Positions 21,628 to 33,407 of a DNA stretch of 64,000 bases are shown piece by piece. Below the pieces are notes generated by a model. That model ran no database searches. It was not told where the DNA came from and saw only the letters and a program-made list of their open reading frames with translations. Both the position numbers and the translations under genes were made by a program. The number at the start of each line of letters is the position of its first letter. Within the stretch, counting starts at the first letter, position 1. The stretch is taken from positions 11,067,639 through 11,131,638 of the forward strand of contig JBBCBC010000025.1 in assembly GCA_037126765.1 (NCBI GenBank), given 5' to 3'. This DNA is from Stenogyne calaminthoides. Its lineage: Eukaryota; Streptophyta; Magnoliopsida; Lamiales; Lamiaceae.

Positions 21628-23677
21628 CGCTTGGTCCCGTTACCAAACGAGTCTTACACGTATTGGGGGGAATACACGTGTTCAGTGTTTTAAAGCTTTT
21701 TCTTTTACTGAGGTCAGCTTGGGTCAGGTTGTCCTGATGATTTGGTCCTGAGAAGCACAAATCGCTCTGAGTCAAAGTCTATCTGAGACAAAGTGATCTG
21801 AAGTGCTTTTCGATACCTCGATAATCTCAACCGAGTCCCGAGTTTTTTTCGAGAGATCCTGAGTTGCTTGGATCGATAACTAACTTCATCAACCCTCGTA
21901 AGAGTAAGTTCGGTTTGGTAACTATCTCGTCTAGCTACTTACTCGATGATGTCTTGAATGGTTGGCCCTTAGTTTATACTGCTTTTAAGCTTTTGGTGAA
22001 AACCTTCCTTTAATGGAATAGTGATTAAATCGTGAATCAATTTATATGCAACTTCCGATGGATTGATTCCAACTGAAATATCAGTGAAAATATGCTTTCA
22101 AAACAAAGTAATGCAACAGATAAATCAAGTAAAACAGAAAGCAAATAACACAAAGAAATTATAGTGGTTCGTAGACTCAAGCTCCTAAGTCCACTCTCCC
22201 GATCTCTTGGAAAATTCACTAATCACTTCCTAAGGCTTTACGACTACCTCATAGTTTACTAACCTTTCTAATTTTGAGCTTTACACTACCTCCAGTAGTT
22301 TACTAACTCAAAACTCACACAAAAACTTTCAATACATCCAAGATAGATTACTCACTTCTCCTCTAGAGCTTTACACTACCTCAATGTAGTTTACTAACTC
22401 TTTAAACCAACAATCACACTCAAACTACCTTAAAAGGGTTTGGGGTTTCTTGGTTGGTTTCCAACTAGGATGAGATATCCTTTGCAATAAGAACAATGCA
22501 AAGGCTAGGATATCTCGACTAAGCTTTGGATATATCTTATCAAAATAGGCTTAGTGGAATGATCTCTCTTGATTTAAAGCACTTGGGAAATTCTTGGGTT
22601 TTCGAGTGCTTCAACTTGTAATAATAAGTTTGAGCTCTTGAGTTGCTTACAAATTTCCCGTAACCTTTCAATGTAGAAGGTCACAAGTATTTATAGGCAT
22701 ACACCAAGGTTACTCTTGAAAAACTATCAGTTGGAGAGATAGCTCAGGAGTTTCCTCTTATGGTGTGTGTGAAACGGCTATATTTAGGGTTTGACACTCC
22801 TAACACGTTTTTAGGCAATAACCTTTCATGTAGCGGTCTTCACTTTTTGATCTGGAACTTAGTACTTGACATTTTTTCGATGACTGTCGTTGTCGATTCG
22901 ATATGGTACGATCTTTGTCTTCCTCTTTTTGACTTTTGTCTCCAGTTAAAGTTAGACAACTCAACGGATCTTTTGGTTACAATCTCTGAGTGATATAACC
23001 TTAACAACACTTTGTCTTAGTTCATTTTGTCTGCATTTGAATGTCTTGGCAAATATCTATTTTTCTAAGGAATCGCGATCTTCTCAGTATTGCATCCTTC
23101 AGATAGATATGTTCAGTGCCTCGGAACATTGAGTTTATAGTGAGCATTCATGCATTCTTGACTCTTGATAATTATTGTGCCTTGATATTCTTGATCTTGA
23201 TTCTTGATCTTCTATCTTACGTGTCTTGAGTCTTACGAGTCTTGAGGTCTTCTTGAGTCTTGACGTCCTCTGAGTCTTCAGCGTCTTGAGTCTTCCGCGA
23301 TATATCTTGAGTCTTTATCTTTGAGTCTTGATTCCTCGATTTCATCTTGATCTCTTGATATCTCGATTTCAAGATTGAGTCTTGATATCTCGATTTCATC
23401 TTTGAAACACGATATCTCGATTTCACCGCGAGTCTTGATATCTCGATTTCTGCTGAAACTTGAAAACTTTCGATTTCATCTTTTCTTGAGAATTCTTCGA
23501 ATCTTCTGATCCTAACCCCGATCTATATCTGATCTACTATACATTTTGCAGATAACATCCTGAATACTCTAAAACTGAATCCTGACTCATCTATCAAGAT
23601 TATCCTGAACATGTCATACTCAGGGGTTTTGGGATCTAATCAAAATCATATATCTTTATTAAATTCATCTCCCAACA
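21628..23677 (-). repeat. 3' LTR of the SIRE-type element
   Basis: 2050 bp, ending (plus strand) in TCATCTCCCAACA. It is co-linear with 33408-35504, but many CAG/CTG words are altered relative to that copy. Confidence 0.92.
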
Positions 23678-23697
23678 ATTTTTCCCTTTTTGATGAT
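23678..23697 (-). other. Polypurine tract of the SIRE-type element
   Basis: On the minus strand ATCAAAAAGGGAAAAAT directly precedes the 3' LTR, as expected for the plus-strand primer. Confidence 0.85.
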
Positions 23698-24176
23698 GCC
23701 AAAACCTATCTTGTTACAAAACATTTAACCTTAAACTCAGGTTTCAGTTTATCCTATTACAAGATTGGTTTTATCTCCAACAGAGATTTTTCAAACAATT
23801 TCCCCACAACTAATGAGTCTCTTAACAATTAATCTCCCAACAATTTCCATACAGAGAATCTCACAACAATTTATTCAGTAATGAATCTCTCAAAGGATTC
23901 ATCACCAAATACTTAATTTCTCAACAGTTAATCTCAGAGACAATCATTCAGGCATATCAAATTTAAAAGACATGTAAATAAGATAATGAGATATTATCTT
24001 TTGAGCATAAATGATAAGTTTTCATTGATGATATGTAGACTGTTACAAGTTACAATGAATCTTTATCAAACAAAATAAAAAAGACAAAAGAAAGATAAAG
24101 GATTACATGAATCTTCTGAGTCTTCATCTTCTGAGTCTTCATTCTGCTCTTCAGTTCAGCTCTTCAGTTCGGCTCT

Positions 24177-24581
24177 TCAGTTCTGATCTTCCACCTCATC
24201 AGCAGGGACTTCAAGGTTGAACATTCCGTAATATCTTCTTTTCAGCGCATCTCTCTCTTTGATGATATCAGGATTGTTCCCTGTCAGACCTAACTGAGTG
24301 GCGTACTGAGATATTTCCTGAGAAATGGCTTTCTCATTTACACAGCCATTCTCTAGCCTTGGAGGAGGGTACACGTATGGACCAGGGGCGGTTATCTGCA
24401 CCTTTCCTTCATCCGCAAGATTTATCCATCCTTGAAGATATTTTGGATAGAAGGTCAGGAGATAGTCGATGAAAGCCTCATTCGGATCTGAGCTCTCCCC
24501 TCTCCATTCTCTGAGCACATCATAGTAGAACCAGAAGGTTCTCTTGATTTCTTCCCACGCATCGTTGAGATGGACTGGCAT
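24177..24581 (-). CDS. 3' accessory ORF fragment of the SIRE-type element
   Basis: A 134-residue reading, MPVHLNDAWEEIKRTFWFYY to VPADEVEDQN. It is the last coding segment before the PPT, downstream of pol in the element. I recognise no catalytic motif. It is acidic and aromatic-rich with no signal peptide. It probably forms one interrupted protein with the upstream ORFs at 24665-25234, 25300-25707 and 26618-27688, all in the env-like position of SIRE elements. It lacks a hydrophobic fusion or transmembrane stretch, so an envelope role is not supported. Confidence 0.55.
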   Translation of the reverse strand: MPVHLNDAWEEIKRTFWFYYDVLREWRGESSDPNEAFIDYLLTFYPKYLQGWINLADEGKVQITAPGPYVYPPPRLENGCVNEKAISQEISQYATQLGLTGNNPDIIKERDALKRRYYGMFNLEVPADEVEDQN

Positions 24582-24664
24582 CCATTTGTCAACATGCGGC
24601 CATTTATGTGCTTTTGTGCTCCCTCTCTTCTTGCTTGCGAACTTTTTGAACCCACTCTTCTTTT

Positions 24665-25234
24665 TTACTCTTCTTCAACCTTCTTCTCGATCAACGGTAC
24701 ACGAAATGAAGCGGCCATTTTCTTCGCTTGTTCAATCTGGAGTGTTTTCAGAGCGCTTCTGGTATTGAAGACTTTCTTCTTTGGCTCGACTTCAGAATCT
24801 TCAGTACTCAGTATCAATTTCATCTGAACTGGCTTAGAAGCCTTTGCTCTTTTGCCCTCAGGCTCTTCCATCGCCATAGCCTTTCTCTTGATGGGCATTT
24901 CAGCACCAGCTAGGCTTGTACCAATCCTTCCTCTATCACTTTCGGTTTCTCTCTGACTTCTTCTGCATTGTTTCCTCGAACCCGAGTGTAGGCCCCGCTT
25001 CTCCACCTCTTTGAATTTAAGCTTCTCGATGGCTTCTATCTCCTTCATGGCTTCGGCAATAATCTTCTTTTCAGCATTTTTGACATCCTTGCCCTTCAGA
25101 GTATGTTCCAATAAATCCCTGAGATCAGCTCCAGGTCTTTCCCCCTTCTTGGAACCATACTCTGGCAGAAGCCTGGAGAGTGATGTGTCCATATGGTATT
25201 GTTCTTTACTGACACTCCGCACCTCCCCTGCCAT
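24665..25234 (-). CDS. 3' accessory ORF fragment of the SIRE-type element, Lys/Glu-rich
   Basis: 189 residues, MAGEVRSVSKEQYHMDTSLS to PLIEKKVEEE. A long Lys/Glu-rich predicted helix (KNAEKKIIAEAMKEIEAIEK) is followed by basic clusters MPIKRKAMAMEEPEGKRAKA that look like nuclear localisation signals. No known domain is recognised. It follows the coiled-coil ORF by about 65 bp in another frame, suggesting that a single larger protein has been broken by frameshifts. The function is unknown. Confidence 0.5.
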   Translation of the reverse strand: MAGEVRSVSKEQYHMDTSLSRLLPEYGSKKGERPGADLRDLLEHTLKGKDVKNAEKKIIAEAMKEIEAIEKLKFKEVEKRGLHSGSRKQCRRSQRETESDRGRIGTSLAGAEMPIKRKAMAMEEPEGKRAKASKPVQMKLILSTEDSEVEPKKKVFNTRSALKTLQIEQAKKMAASFRVPLIEKKVEEE

Positions 25235-25299
25235 CTGAGCTCCTCCTCGAGCCTTCTGAGGTGGTTCTTACCCTGAGAATTCTTGAATGGATGAGTAAA

Positions 25300-25707
25300 T
25301 TATCTTGAGAGAGCTTCCTTGAACATATCTGTCATCTTGGCCATGAGCATTGAGCTCATTTCCTCAACAGCGTTCTTGACCAGCATCTCATTCTTCTCAA
25401 CCAACTTTGCTTCTAGAATTTGTGTCTGCTCCTGATGCTTTTGCTTCAGCTTTGCATTAAGCTCAACCTTGACCCCCTCCATCTTTGCTTCTATCTTTCC
25501 TTCCATGGAGGTCAGCTTGTCTGTCAGAGTATCCTGAAGCTGCACCAGTTCTGAAGAAGAACTCAAGCTATTAGCCTTCTGAGCTTGGTTGGCCAATGCC
25601 TCCTCGATCTGAGCAACTTTGTTCAGGATCGGCTCAACCTTCTCCAGCTTCACCATCAGTGGGGTGAGATCAATCTCAGGAGTATATCTGATCTGCTTTG
25701 AAGTCAC
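25300..25707 (-). CDS. 3' accessory ORF fragment of the SIRE-type element, coiled coil
   Basis: 135 residues, MTSKQIRYTPEIDLTPLMVK to MTDMFKEALSR. Heptad-like spacing of Leu, Ile, Val and Met over most of its length (LEKVEPILNKVAQIEEALAN, LQDTLTDKLTSMEGKIEAKM) predicts a long coiled coil. Such a segment is common in the extra 3' ORF of SIRE/Maximus elements. The 910 bp on the 5' side, towards the next accessory ORF (25708-26617), look like degenerate coding sequence of the same protein plus many GA/GAG-rich words. Confidence 0.55.
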   Translation of the reverse strand: MTSKQIRYTPEIDLTPLMVKLEKVEPILNKVAQIEEALANQAQKANSLSSSSELVQLQDTLTDKLTSMEGKIEAKMEGVKVELNAKLKQKHQEQTQILEAKLVEKNEMLVKNAVEEMSSMLMAKMTDMFKEALSR

Positions 25708-26617
25708 CGGGTTAATTTATTCATCCCGAGTCTCGGTCTAAACACGAGCTTCGGTTTGAACTGGGCTTCAGACTTCGATCGAGTCTCGATTCACCCTGAG
25801 CTTGGGTGTCCACGAGCCTCGGTCTGCATATCGAGACATTCTGATTTAAAGGTAGGAACTTGATAAACCTTGACATAATTATTAATAGTGCCAAAAGTTA
25901 CACGAAGGCTAACCCGATCGAGGATGTTCGACAAAAACTGATCGGCATCGATTGAGTCTTTCTCCTTCGAGATTGACTCATCATCCCCTTGTTGGTCCCC
26001 ATCCCGAGATTTGTCAATGGAGCTCGGGGCACCAACTTCATAGCTTTCCTCTCAAAGACCTTCCTCTTTCACCAAATTTCATCAAAGTCCGAGATTTTCA
26101 TCCCGAAGCTTGGTTTTCTGAATCCCGAGAATTCATGGAGAAAAGTTGTCTCCTCGTTCCACCGATCTTCCCTCCGAATGAAGCAATGTTGAGCATCTCC
26201 TAAGAGTCCGTTAAGGATGTAGACCGTTGACCTCAATCTGAAGAAGATGTCTTGAGGTCGTGGAATGAGCTCACCGTGGTAGCGGTCAAGAATGAACCAG
26301 CTCCCCTTTTCACCATTCGGTGTCTTCACCACCTTTTTTTAGCATCGGGCCCTCGTGTTCGGGCTGGAAGCTCAACTAAAGGTCGACTAAGAGCTCATTC
26401 AGAGCTCATCAAAGTTCATCGGGCTCCCGAGGCTCAAAGAAACTCGAGGTTTAGGCAGGCTCCTCCTCGCTTGAATCGACTTGGTTCTCGAGGTCCGAGC
26501 TGGCGCCTCCTCGCTGGAAAATCGGTTTTGTCGAGAACCGAAAGGGCACTTCTCGGCAGAATCGAGCATCTTCTGCGGTCTCGAAGGCAGCATTTCCTCG
26601 GGAAGAATCGATTTTTT

Positions 26618-27688
26618 TTAGGTCCGAGGTCCTGGAATATTTCTGAGAAAACTTATCGAAAACGAAAGTGATGTCTCAAGAACCTCAGAGAAGACTTGCT
26701 CCTCAGTTTGATCCTGTGCCTTAGAGATAGCCTGAGCCAATACAAGTAAAGGCAATTTCTGAGCAGTTTGGCTCTCAGGCTGAATCTCCTCAGTCTCACT
26801 TTCCTCATCTTCATCAGAGAGAACCACCATTCTCTTGCGCTTTGGAGCAAGGGTTTTCTGCCTCTTCATTTTCTCACCCTGCTCCTTCTTGGCATCCAAC
26901 AAAACCTTCCCCCTGGTTTGTTGGCTTTCTTCAGCAGCAGCCGCAATTGGTGATTCCACTTTCTTCTCTTTCTTTCCCTTGATTGTCCTCGTAGCAGCAA
27001 TGGGCTTGAACATTATTTTGGACTTAGGGAATGGAGTAGATTTGATGAAGATATTCTCCTCCTCTCGGCACATCTCCAAAATAAAGGCTATTTTGGTAGC
27101 GTGGAGGATTCTGCCTTTGATAGATATTGTCCCATCCTCCTCCCTTTTTATGACTTTGGCTTGCTCACTAACCACCTTGATCAAATATTTCAACCAGTTG
27201 AAATCCTTGGTGGGTGAGTTCTCAATCGCCGCCATTAGTCGGAGTTTGGGAGTGCTGATCTGCTTGAAGCTTCCAGATCGACTCATGATGCACTTTCCAA
27301 CAATATCCATCAACACTCTGTACTTCGGCTTCAGATGCCGTTTATGCAGAGTGGCCTCAAACTTAACAGGATTCTCAGCTACCCTGTCAAGATACTCTTG
27401 CTCCCGTCCCAACATATACAATGAGGGTCATCTCCCTATCGCACAACTCAAATCGTCATTTAAGTTCTTAGGGACGATATAGAGCTCTCGAACAAAATCC
27501 ACATATTTCATCGATTTTTCAAGATGAGAAACAGAAATCTTGGATTCAGTATTATCCTCCTCATCTATTTCCAAATTAGCGACAAACTCTATTACCTCGG
27601 GAGTATATTCGCCTCCCGATTAAGCGACGAGGTTCATCGGTTCATTAATCGGATTAAATGGGCGCCTCTTCTTCTTCGTGTTTGGCAT
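26618..27688 (-). pseudogene. SIRE-type env-position ORF (plant-transposon-protein-like domain)
   Basis: A possible start lies at 27686-27688 (MPNTKKKRRPFNPINEP), with a stop soon after. The longest open piece (27421-26618) reads MYMLGREQEYLDRVAENPVK, KFEATLHKRHLKPKYRVLMD, a hydrophobic-helical middle and an Asp/Glu/Ser-rich tail with a basic cluster MKRQKTLAPKRKRMVVLSDE. The N-terminal part resembles the domain often annotated in plants as putative plant transposon protein, found next to copia pol genes. I see no signal peptide or transmembrane helix, so the historical label env-like describes position rather than function. Confidence 0.55.
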
Positions 27689-28127
27689 TGGTGGTACTCT
27701 CCAAAGAAACCACATACTCATACCATGGCTTGCTTGTTTTACCAATTTTTCAAAAATGGTAGGAGCCATTTGAGAATTGAAGATTTAGGGTTTCAACGAA
27801 GAAGCTTTTTCCGGGTAGAAAGGGATTTTTTTTTTTGCATAGGGTTTTGGGAGTGAAGGTTTCAATAAAATTTGGCTTGAATGGCTTTCAAAGGAATATA
27901 TAGCTCGAGATCGTGGGTAGTCGTACCGGTTTGGTGAAAAACAACGGTTAAGATTAATCCACGATTAATCGGGTATATGAAAGGTCGATCTCCGAAAAGT
28001 AAGCCGCCATTTTATCCTCATTGGTGATTAAATGTAACAGAGCATTTAATGATTTGTTGACCTTCTTAGAATTTCAAAGATCCTGCCCAAAAACATTCCT
28101 CAGGTGTTATGTATTTATTGCAAATGA

Positions 28128-28960
28128 TTACTGAGTATTCATGGGAATCCTAACTGCATTGCAATTCTGTACATCATATTTGGCAATCAGATCTCTGGTG
28201 TACTTTGCCTGGTTGATGAATATTCCTTCCTTTGATTGTTTCACTTGAAGACCTAGAAAGAAATTCATCTCTCCCATCATTGACATCTCAAACTTGCCTT
28301 TCATCGTCGAAAACTTTTCACACAAATGATGGTTTGGAGATCCAAAAATGATGTCATCAACATATATCCTAACTAGTAAGATATCTTCCCCATCTTCTAT
28401 CCTCGAACAGAGTTCTATCAATGTTCTTTTGACAAAACCATGGTCAGTAAGAAACTGAGAAAAAGTATCATACCATGCTCTGAGTGCTTGCTTAAGACCA
28501 TACAAGGCTTTTCTGAGCCTGTAAACTTGGTCATTCTGTTTGAAACCGTGGAGGTTGTTCTACATAAACCTCTTCTTTAAGCAATAATCCGCTCGTAAAA
28601 TGCACTTTTTACATCCATTTGATAGACTGTGAACTTCATGTGGGCAGCATATGCAAGAAACAATCTAATGGATTCTAGTCTTACAACTGGTGCAAAGGTT
28701 TCATCATAATCCAAGCCTTCTTCTTGGGAATAACCTTGTGCAACTAAATTTTGCCTTTTTTCTTACAATGTTGTTGTTTTCATCTCTTTTATTCTTAAAA
28801 CCCACTTGGTTCCAATGACATTGTGCCTTTCGTGTCTATCTATTAGCTCTCATACTTCATTTCTTGAGAATTGATTCAAATTTCATCTTGCATAGCAAGA
28901 ATCCAATGAGAATCTTGTAGAGCTTCACCAATCTCAATAGCTCTTTTTCTCCGATAGGAA
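28128..28960 (-). pseudogene. Copia reverse transcriptase (SIRE type), truncated
   Basis: Minus-strand readings in several frames give the RT start (HNVIGTKWVFK-like, about 28790-28840) and then KALYGLKQALRAWYDTFSQF, RIEDGEDILLVRIYVDDIIF with the catalytic YVDD pair, and FFLGLQVKQSKEGIFINQAK. It ends RIPMNTQ and a stop at 28128-28130. The thumb and RNase H that should follow are missing, and the sequence passes into the accessory ORF block within 400 bp. At least three frameshifts lie between 28500 and 28900. The enzyme would copy element RNA to DNA; this copy cannot. Confidence 0.85.
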
Positions 28961-29632
28961 GCGGCGAAATAGTGCACTTTCACCATGGAACCTTCTTGTT
29001 TTGACACCTTTCAGCCAGATCACCTACAATCGACTTGTAGGATGATTATCTAACCATCTTCTTCTAGATGTTCCCCTTCAACAAAGATCCTCAACATTTG
29101 AAATGTTAGGTTCGATTAATTCAATAAACTCGAGAACAATGAGAAAGGAGAAAGGAATCATCTTCTCGGGGAAATTCTATTCGAACATTGTCGAGACATT
29201 TGTTCCCCTTTGGTTGATAGATTCGAATTTGCCTCACCGTGACCACATCTTCATTGGCATCACATACCGAAGTCCGAACGGTGTCTGCTCAGATTGGTCG
29301 CTTTCATGTGTTGGTTTTCCTTCATGAAGACTTTCCATCCCGAGTCTCACCATCCCGAGTTTCATCCTGAACTTCTTTATCTCGAGTCCGAGTCACTCCA
29401 ATCATAGATGGTGACCGACTTCTTCTTTTTCGTGTTCAATGGATGATTTGTCATTCTTTTTCGGGCTTAATCTGGTGATTCTCTTGGTCATTTCTTCAAG
29501 ATCATGTTCTGTTTCTTCCGAACACAAGTAGATTCATCAAAAACAACATGAGGTGTTTCCTCCACAATAAGAGTCCTACAGCTTGTAAACTCGAAAGCTT
29601 TATCGACTTGAGAATATCCTAAGAATATTCCT

Positions 29633-30391
29633 TCATCGACTTTTACTATCAAATGTTTTTAATCGATCTTTACCATTATTGTGTATGAAACACTTGCAAC
29701 CAAACACACGAAAGAAAGAAACAAGAGGCTTCCTTTCATTCCAAAGCTCATAGGGTGTTTTGCCTTGACACTTGGTCGGCATGGATCTGTTATGTGAATA
29801 GCATGCAGTGTTGATGACTTTCAAATTTCAAAATCTTTTAGGAATATCGACCAAATTTATCATTGTCCTTGCAGCCTTTTTCTTTTCGTAGTCCTGTTCC
29901 TTCTTTCAAAGAACACCATTTTGTTGAGGGGTCCTTGCAAATGATGTTTCATGAGAAATTCCATTTCTTTGCCTGAATAATCGATATAATATGGTTTATA
30001 AATTCAGGTTCCTTGTCGATCGATTTTGACCACACTCGATTTTTCTCAATCTTGAGCCTTTTCGATGAATTCTGGCAAATTTTATCTCGAGTCTTTTCTT
30101 CTTGAATAAGAATATGACCCAAGTATATCTTGAGTAGTCATCAACTACTACCAATGTGTATTTCCTGCCATTAGTGCTCACTGGTGTTATTGGACCAAAA
30201 AGATCCATATGTAACAACTGAAGTACTCTTTCAGTAGAAACATCTACTTTGCTTTTAAATGATGCTCTAATTTGTTTTTCTTTTTGGCACGCACCACAAA
30301 TATGTTCCTTACTGAACACTTCATTAGGAAACCCTCTTACAAGAGCTAATCTTGCAAGTTTATTCAGGGTTTTGAAATTCAGGTGATTCAT
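29633..30391 (-). pseudogene. Copia integrase (GAG-pre-integrase zinc domain and catalytic core pieces)
   Basis: 30391-29996 encodes MNHLNFKTLNKLARLALVRG and HICGACQKEKQIRASF (the HHCC zinc-binding pre-integrase module), then LLHMDLFGPITPVSTNGRKY with the first catalytic Asp and VVDDYSRYTWVIFL. 29824-29633 encodes the core end, VINTACYSHNRSMPTKCQGK and KTPYELWNERKP, FFRVFGCKCFIHNNGKDRLK. The stretch carrying the last DDE residues is scrambled by frameshifts (29825-29995). Its role would be insertion of the cDNA into the chromosome. It continues in frame order between protease and RT as in all copia elements. Confidence 0.88.
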
Positions 30392-30400
30392 TCTTTTATG

Positions 30401-30823
30401 CTATAACCAACTGGTATCTGTGGAACTTTTAGCAACCAAACATGTATCTTTAGGAGTTGAACTCCAAATAAGATAAGATACATTTCCTTTTCTAGTACCA
30501 GACAGTAATACTTTCTGTGAGATATCATCTTTCACATAACATAAGTTCTTAGAGAACTCAACATTAAAACCCTTATCACAGAATTGGCTTATTGAAAGCA
30601 AGTTATGCTTCAATCCAGATACATATGAAACACCATGGATATGAACTGAGTCGATTTCCAAAGTTCCATATCCTTCATGCATCCCCCTTGAGTTATCTCC
30701 AAAAGTGATCTGAGGGCCTCTTTGTTCAACATAGTCACTGAGTATCTTCTTGAATCTTGTCATATGTCTTGAGCATCCACTGTCAAGATACCATACATCA
30801 GGGGCTTTTTCATCTCTTCTCAT
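30401..30823 (-). pseudogene. Copia aspartic protease region
   Basis: 140 residues beginning MRRDEKAPDVWYLDSGCSRH with the D-S-G active-site motif (in the Cys-flanked DSGCSRHMT form typical of copia), then ITFGDNSRGMHEGYGTLEID and VSYVSGLKHNLLSISQFCDK. It would cleave the gag-pol polyprotein inside the particle. The open stretch is undamaged in itself, but a stop (TAG, 30401-30403) separates it from the integrase, and it is cut off from gag. Confidence 0.88.
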
Positions 30824-31989
30824 CAGTGTTATGTGATCTTTAATCAGCTTAGTTCCCTTGTTTTCCTCCTGAAAAACAGATCAATTTTTTAGGTACCCGG
30901 TTTGTGTAGGGTCCTACAAGGTTAAATTGTACCTTTTCGAATCCAAATCGCCTCGACAACTCTAATCACTTTAGAGTGGCTGATCTGTCTTCCATAAACA
31001 TCTACATACACATTTACTACTCTGGGTGCCTTAGTAGTTTCCTGTGTATGAGTCTTAGCCTTAGCATGAACATGAGCTTTTGAATTTTTCTTTGGTTCAG
31101 GTCTTTTGTTCATTTGCTTTTGCCTTCTATTCAAATTTGGTCCGAATCTTTGTTGACTTCGGGTTCAGTAACCTTTACCCTTAGGCAAGTGGGGTTCAGT
31201 TGCTGTCTTTGAAATTTGGGTCTTTTCAAGATAATTGAGGACTTGGTCTCTTAAGTTGAGAATATCTCTGCCACGTGTTTCTCTTCCGAGATTTCTCGAT
31301 GGTTCAACAGATCCTTTCAGTTTGCATTCTTAGCCGAGGCTTCAAGTACTTGCTCAAATTTTTCAATCGAGTGCTCGGGTTTTCTAGCCTTCACCCGAGG
31401 TTTAGGCTTTCCTACCGATCATTTAGTTTTACCGAACCATAGGTCATTTTCCTTGTCTACAACCTTGGGCATTTCTTCATTTTGAAGTGTAAGTGCAATT
31501 GGTTTTACAAAGATTGTCTTCTTGCTACTTGATGCAAAGATTCGGATGACCTTGTGAGGTTCCCCTCGAATGTATCCCAATCCGCATTTTATAGTGACAG
31601 ATCTCTGTAACTCAATTTCATCTATTACTTTAGATGCAGATTCAATAGATATAACTTCTTATGTGCACTATCCTCACATTTTACGTAGAGTTTCATGCTT
31701 CTCGGAGAGGTCATTGAACTTAGTTACGATCAAATTGAATCTCTTGATGGATTTCTCTAGCTTTTTCGATTAAGGTCACTATCAACTTCTCTTTCTCTCG
31801 AGAGTTGTACTTTCGAAACATCCAGTTCATCGAGCTCTCCCATTAATTGAGAAGTGATTTCATTATTGTTAAAGTCTTTCCATTTTAGATTTTCACTTTT
31901 CGATTCTTTATTACGCTCTTGAGTTTTACTTAGCGATTCTTGTAAAAACAAAGATAGTCCTTCATCGATTTCTCAAAAGAATCCATCAG

Positions 31990-33283
31990 TCAAAATGATT
32001 GTTTTTCGGTGGAACTTGATAACTCTTGTGCTAGTGTAGGAGCAACAACGAGAAAAGAAGAGTTTACCTCCTCAATGGCCATCGGACAGGATGTCATCAC
32101 TTTCCTTTGTCTCGAGAATATTTCATCTGAAGAGCTAGATCCCTCCTCAGAATGTTCTTCTTCTGCAACCATGTCCTTTTTTCTAGAGAACTTCTTGTCT
32201 CTTTTAGCTTGCCTTTCTCTTTTCTCCTTAGCACTTTTCGATCCGGACAATCATACCGAAGTGACCTTTCTTTTGGCAATTATAGCATCTGTTGGCATCA
32301 TCATCCTGATCACTTTCTTCTTTGGACTTGGAGTCCTTCTTTCTGGATGAAGACCCTTCAGCTTTCAGGTCCTTCTTCTTCTCAGTTGATTTGGCCTCAG
32401 GTTTCTTCTGGTACCTGTGGTTCCTGTAATAGTTTTTGTATTTTCCATATCGACTATTAAGTCTTTCAAACCTCCTTGCCATCGCTTTAGCTTATCCTCA
32501 AGCTCATCCCGATTTTTAGCAAGGAGTTCTCGAACTCTCTAGTTTTATAGGTTTTATCTTTGGCTTTAAAAGCCACATTCTTACTAGATGATGAATCATC
32601 TTTGCTGTCAGCCTTTTTGGATTTCTTATCAATTACGAACTCATAGGCCTTCAGCTCAGAGAAGACTTGTTGGTAAGGCATTGAATTGATGTTTTTGGTG
32701 TTTTCAATCACCACTGCATGTATATCCCATTTCTTAAAAAGACCTCTAAGAATTTTCAATGCAACTTCTCTTTGTGGATATTTCTTTCCAAGTGCATTTA
32801 GATCATTCATAATACTAGTGAATCTGACTTCCAATTTGTCTATAGATTCACCTTCATCCATTTCAAAAAAACTATCAAACTTTCCAATTGCAAATCGAAA
32901 AGTTTGTTTTCTTTTGATATGATCTGTGCCTTGGCACATTACAGCCTAGTGTATCCCCAAATTTCTTTTGCAGATATTACGGTGAGAGATCATTCCCATC
33001 ACACCATCATCAATTGTCTTTGTATAGTGTGTCTTTTTAGCTATATAGTCTAGATTGACTAACTTTCTCTCCTCGTGAGTCGGGTTGGTCATCGACTTAG
33101 GAAATTTCGCTCCGGGATCGTTTATCATTTTTTGTTCCTCCGATTCACCACAATAAATTGGAATGGCCCTTCAGAGACCACTCTCCACATTCGTTCATGT
33201 TTAGAATACAGGTGAACCTGCATTCTCGGTCTCCATAAATCATAGTTCTCCACTGAGAACATGGGAAGTTTCTTAGAAGACAT
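31990..33283 (-). pseudogene. Copia gag (UBN2 type) with broken CCHC knuckle
   Basis: Starts MSSKKLPMFSVENYDLWRPR at 33281-33283, the usual copia gag opening. The UBN2 domain follows (ESIDKLEVRFTSIMNDLNAL, GKKYPQREVALKILRGLFKK), then a Lys/Ser/Asp-rich spacer and CYNCQKKGHFG at about 32243-32275. The knuckle's last Cys appears only in another frame (DCPDRKV), so a frameshift sits inside it. Further frames run on to about 31990 with Ser/Glu/Lys-rich sequence. It would form the particle shell and bind genomic RNA. Confidence 0.85.
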
Positions 33284-33394
33284 TTTTATCTGAGTCTTTT
33301 AAGAATTCAACAAATAAGATCAGTTCAGATAGACCACAAGTATTTTAGCAAATAAAACTTAGGTCAACAAAGCGAGTGGTCAAGTTGAACCACC

Positions 33395-33405
33395 GCTCGA
33401 TACCA
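33395..33405 (-). other. Primer binding site of the SIRE-type element, one base short
   Basis: On the minus strand TGGTATCGAGC lies 2 bases after the 5' LTR end. The canonical initiator-Met site is TGGTATCAGAGC, so the A of CAG is missing. The short-spacer element at 5626 has the perfect site. Confidence 0.85.
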
Positions 33406-33407
33406 CT

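Noticed and set aside
32009..32460. Plus-strand hydrophobic ORFs that look like membrane proteins
   Set aside because: They are antisense to the Lys/Glu/Ser-rich end of the copia gag; hydrophobicity is a by-product of the antisense codons.
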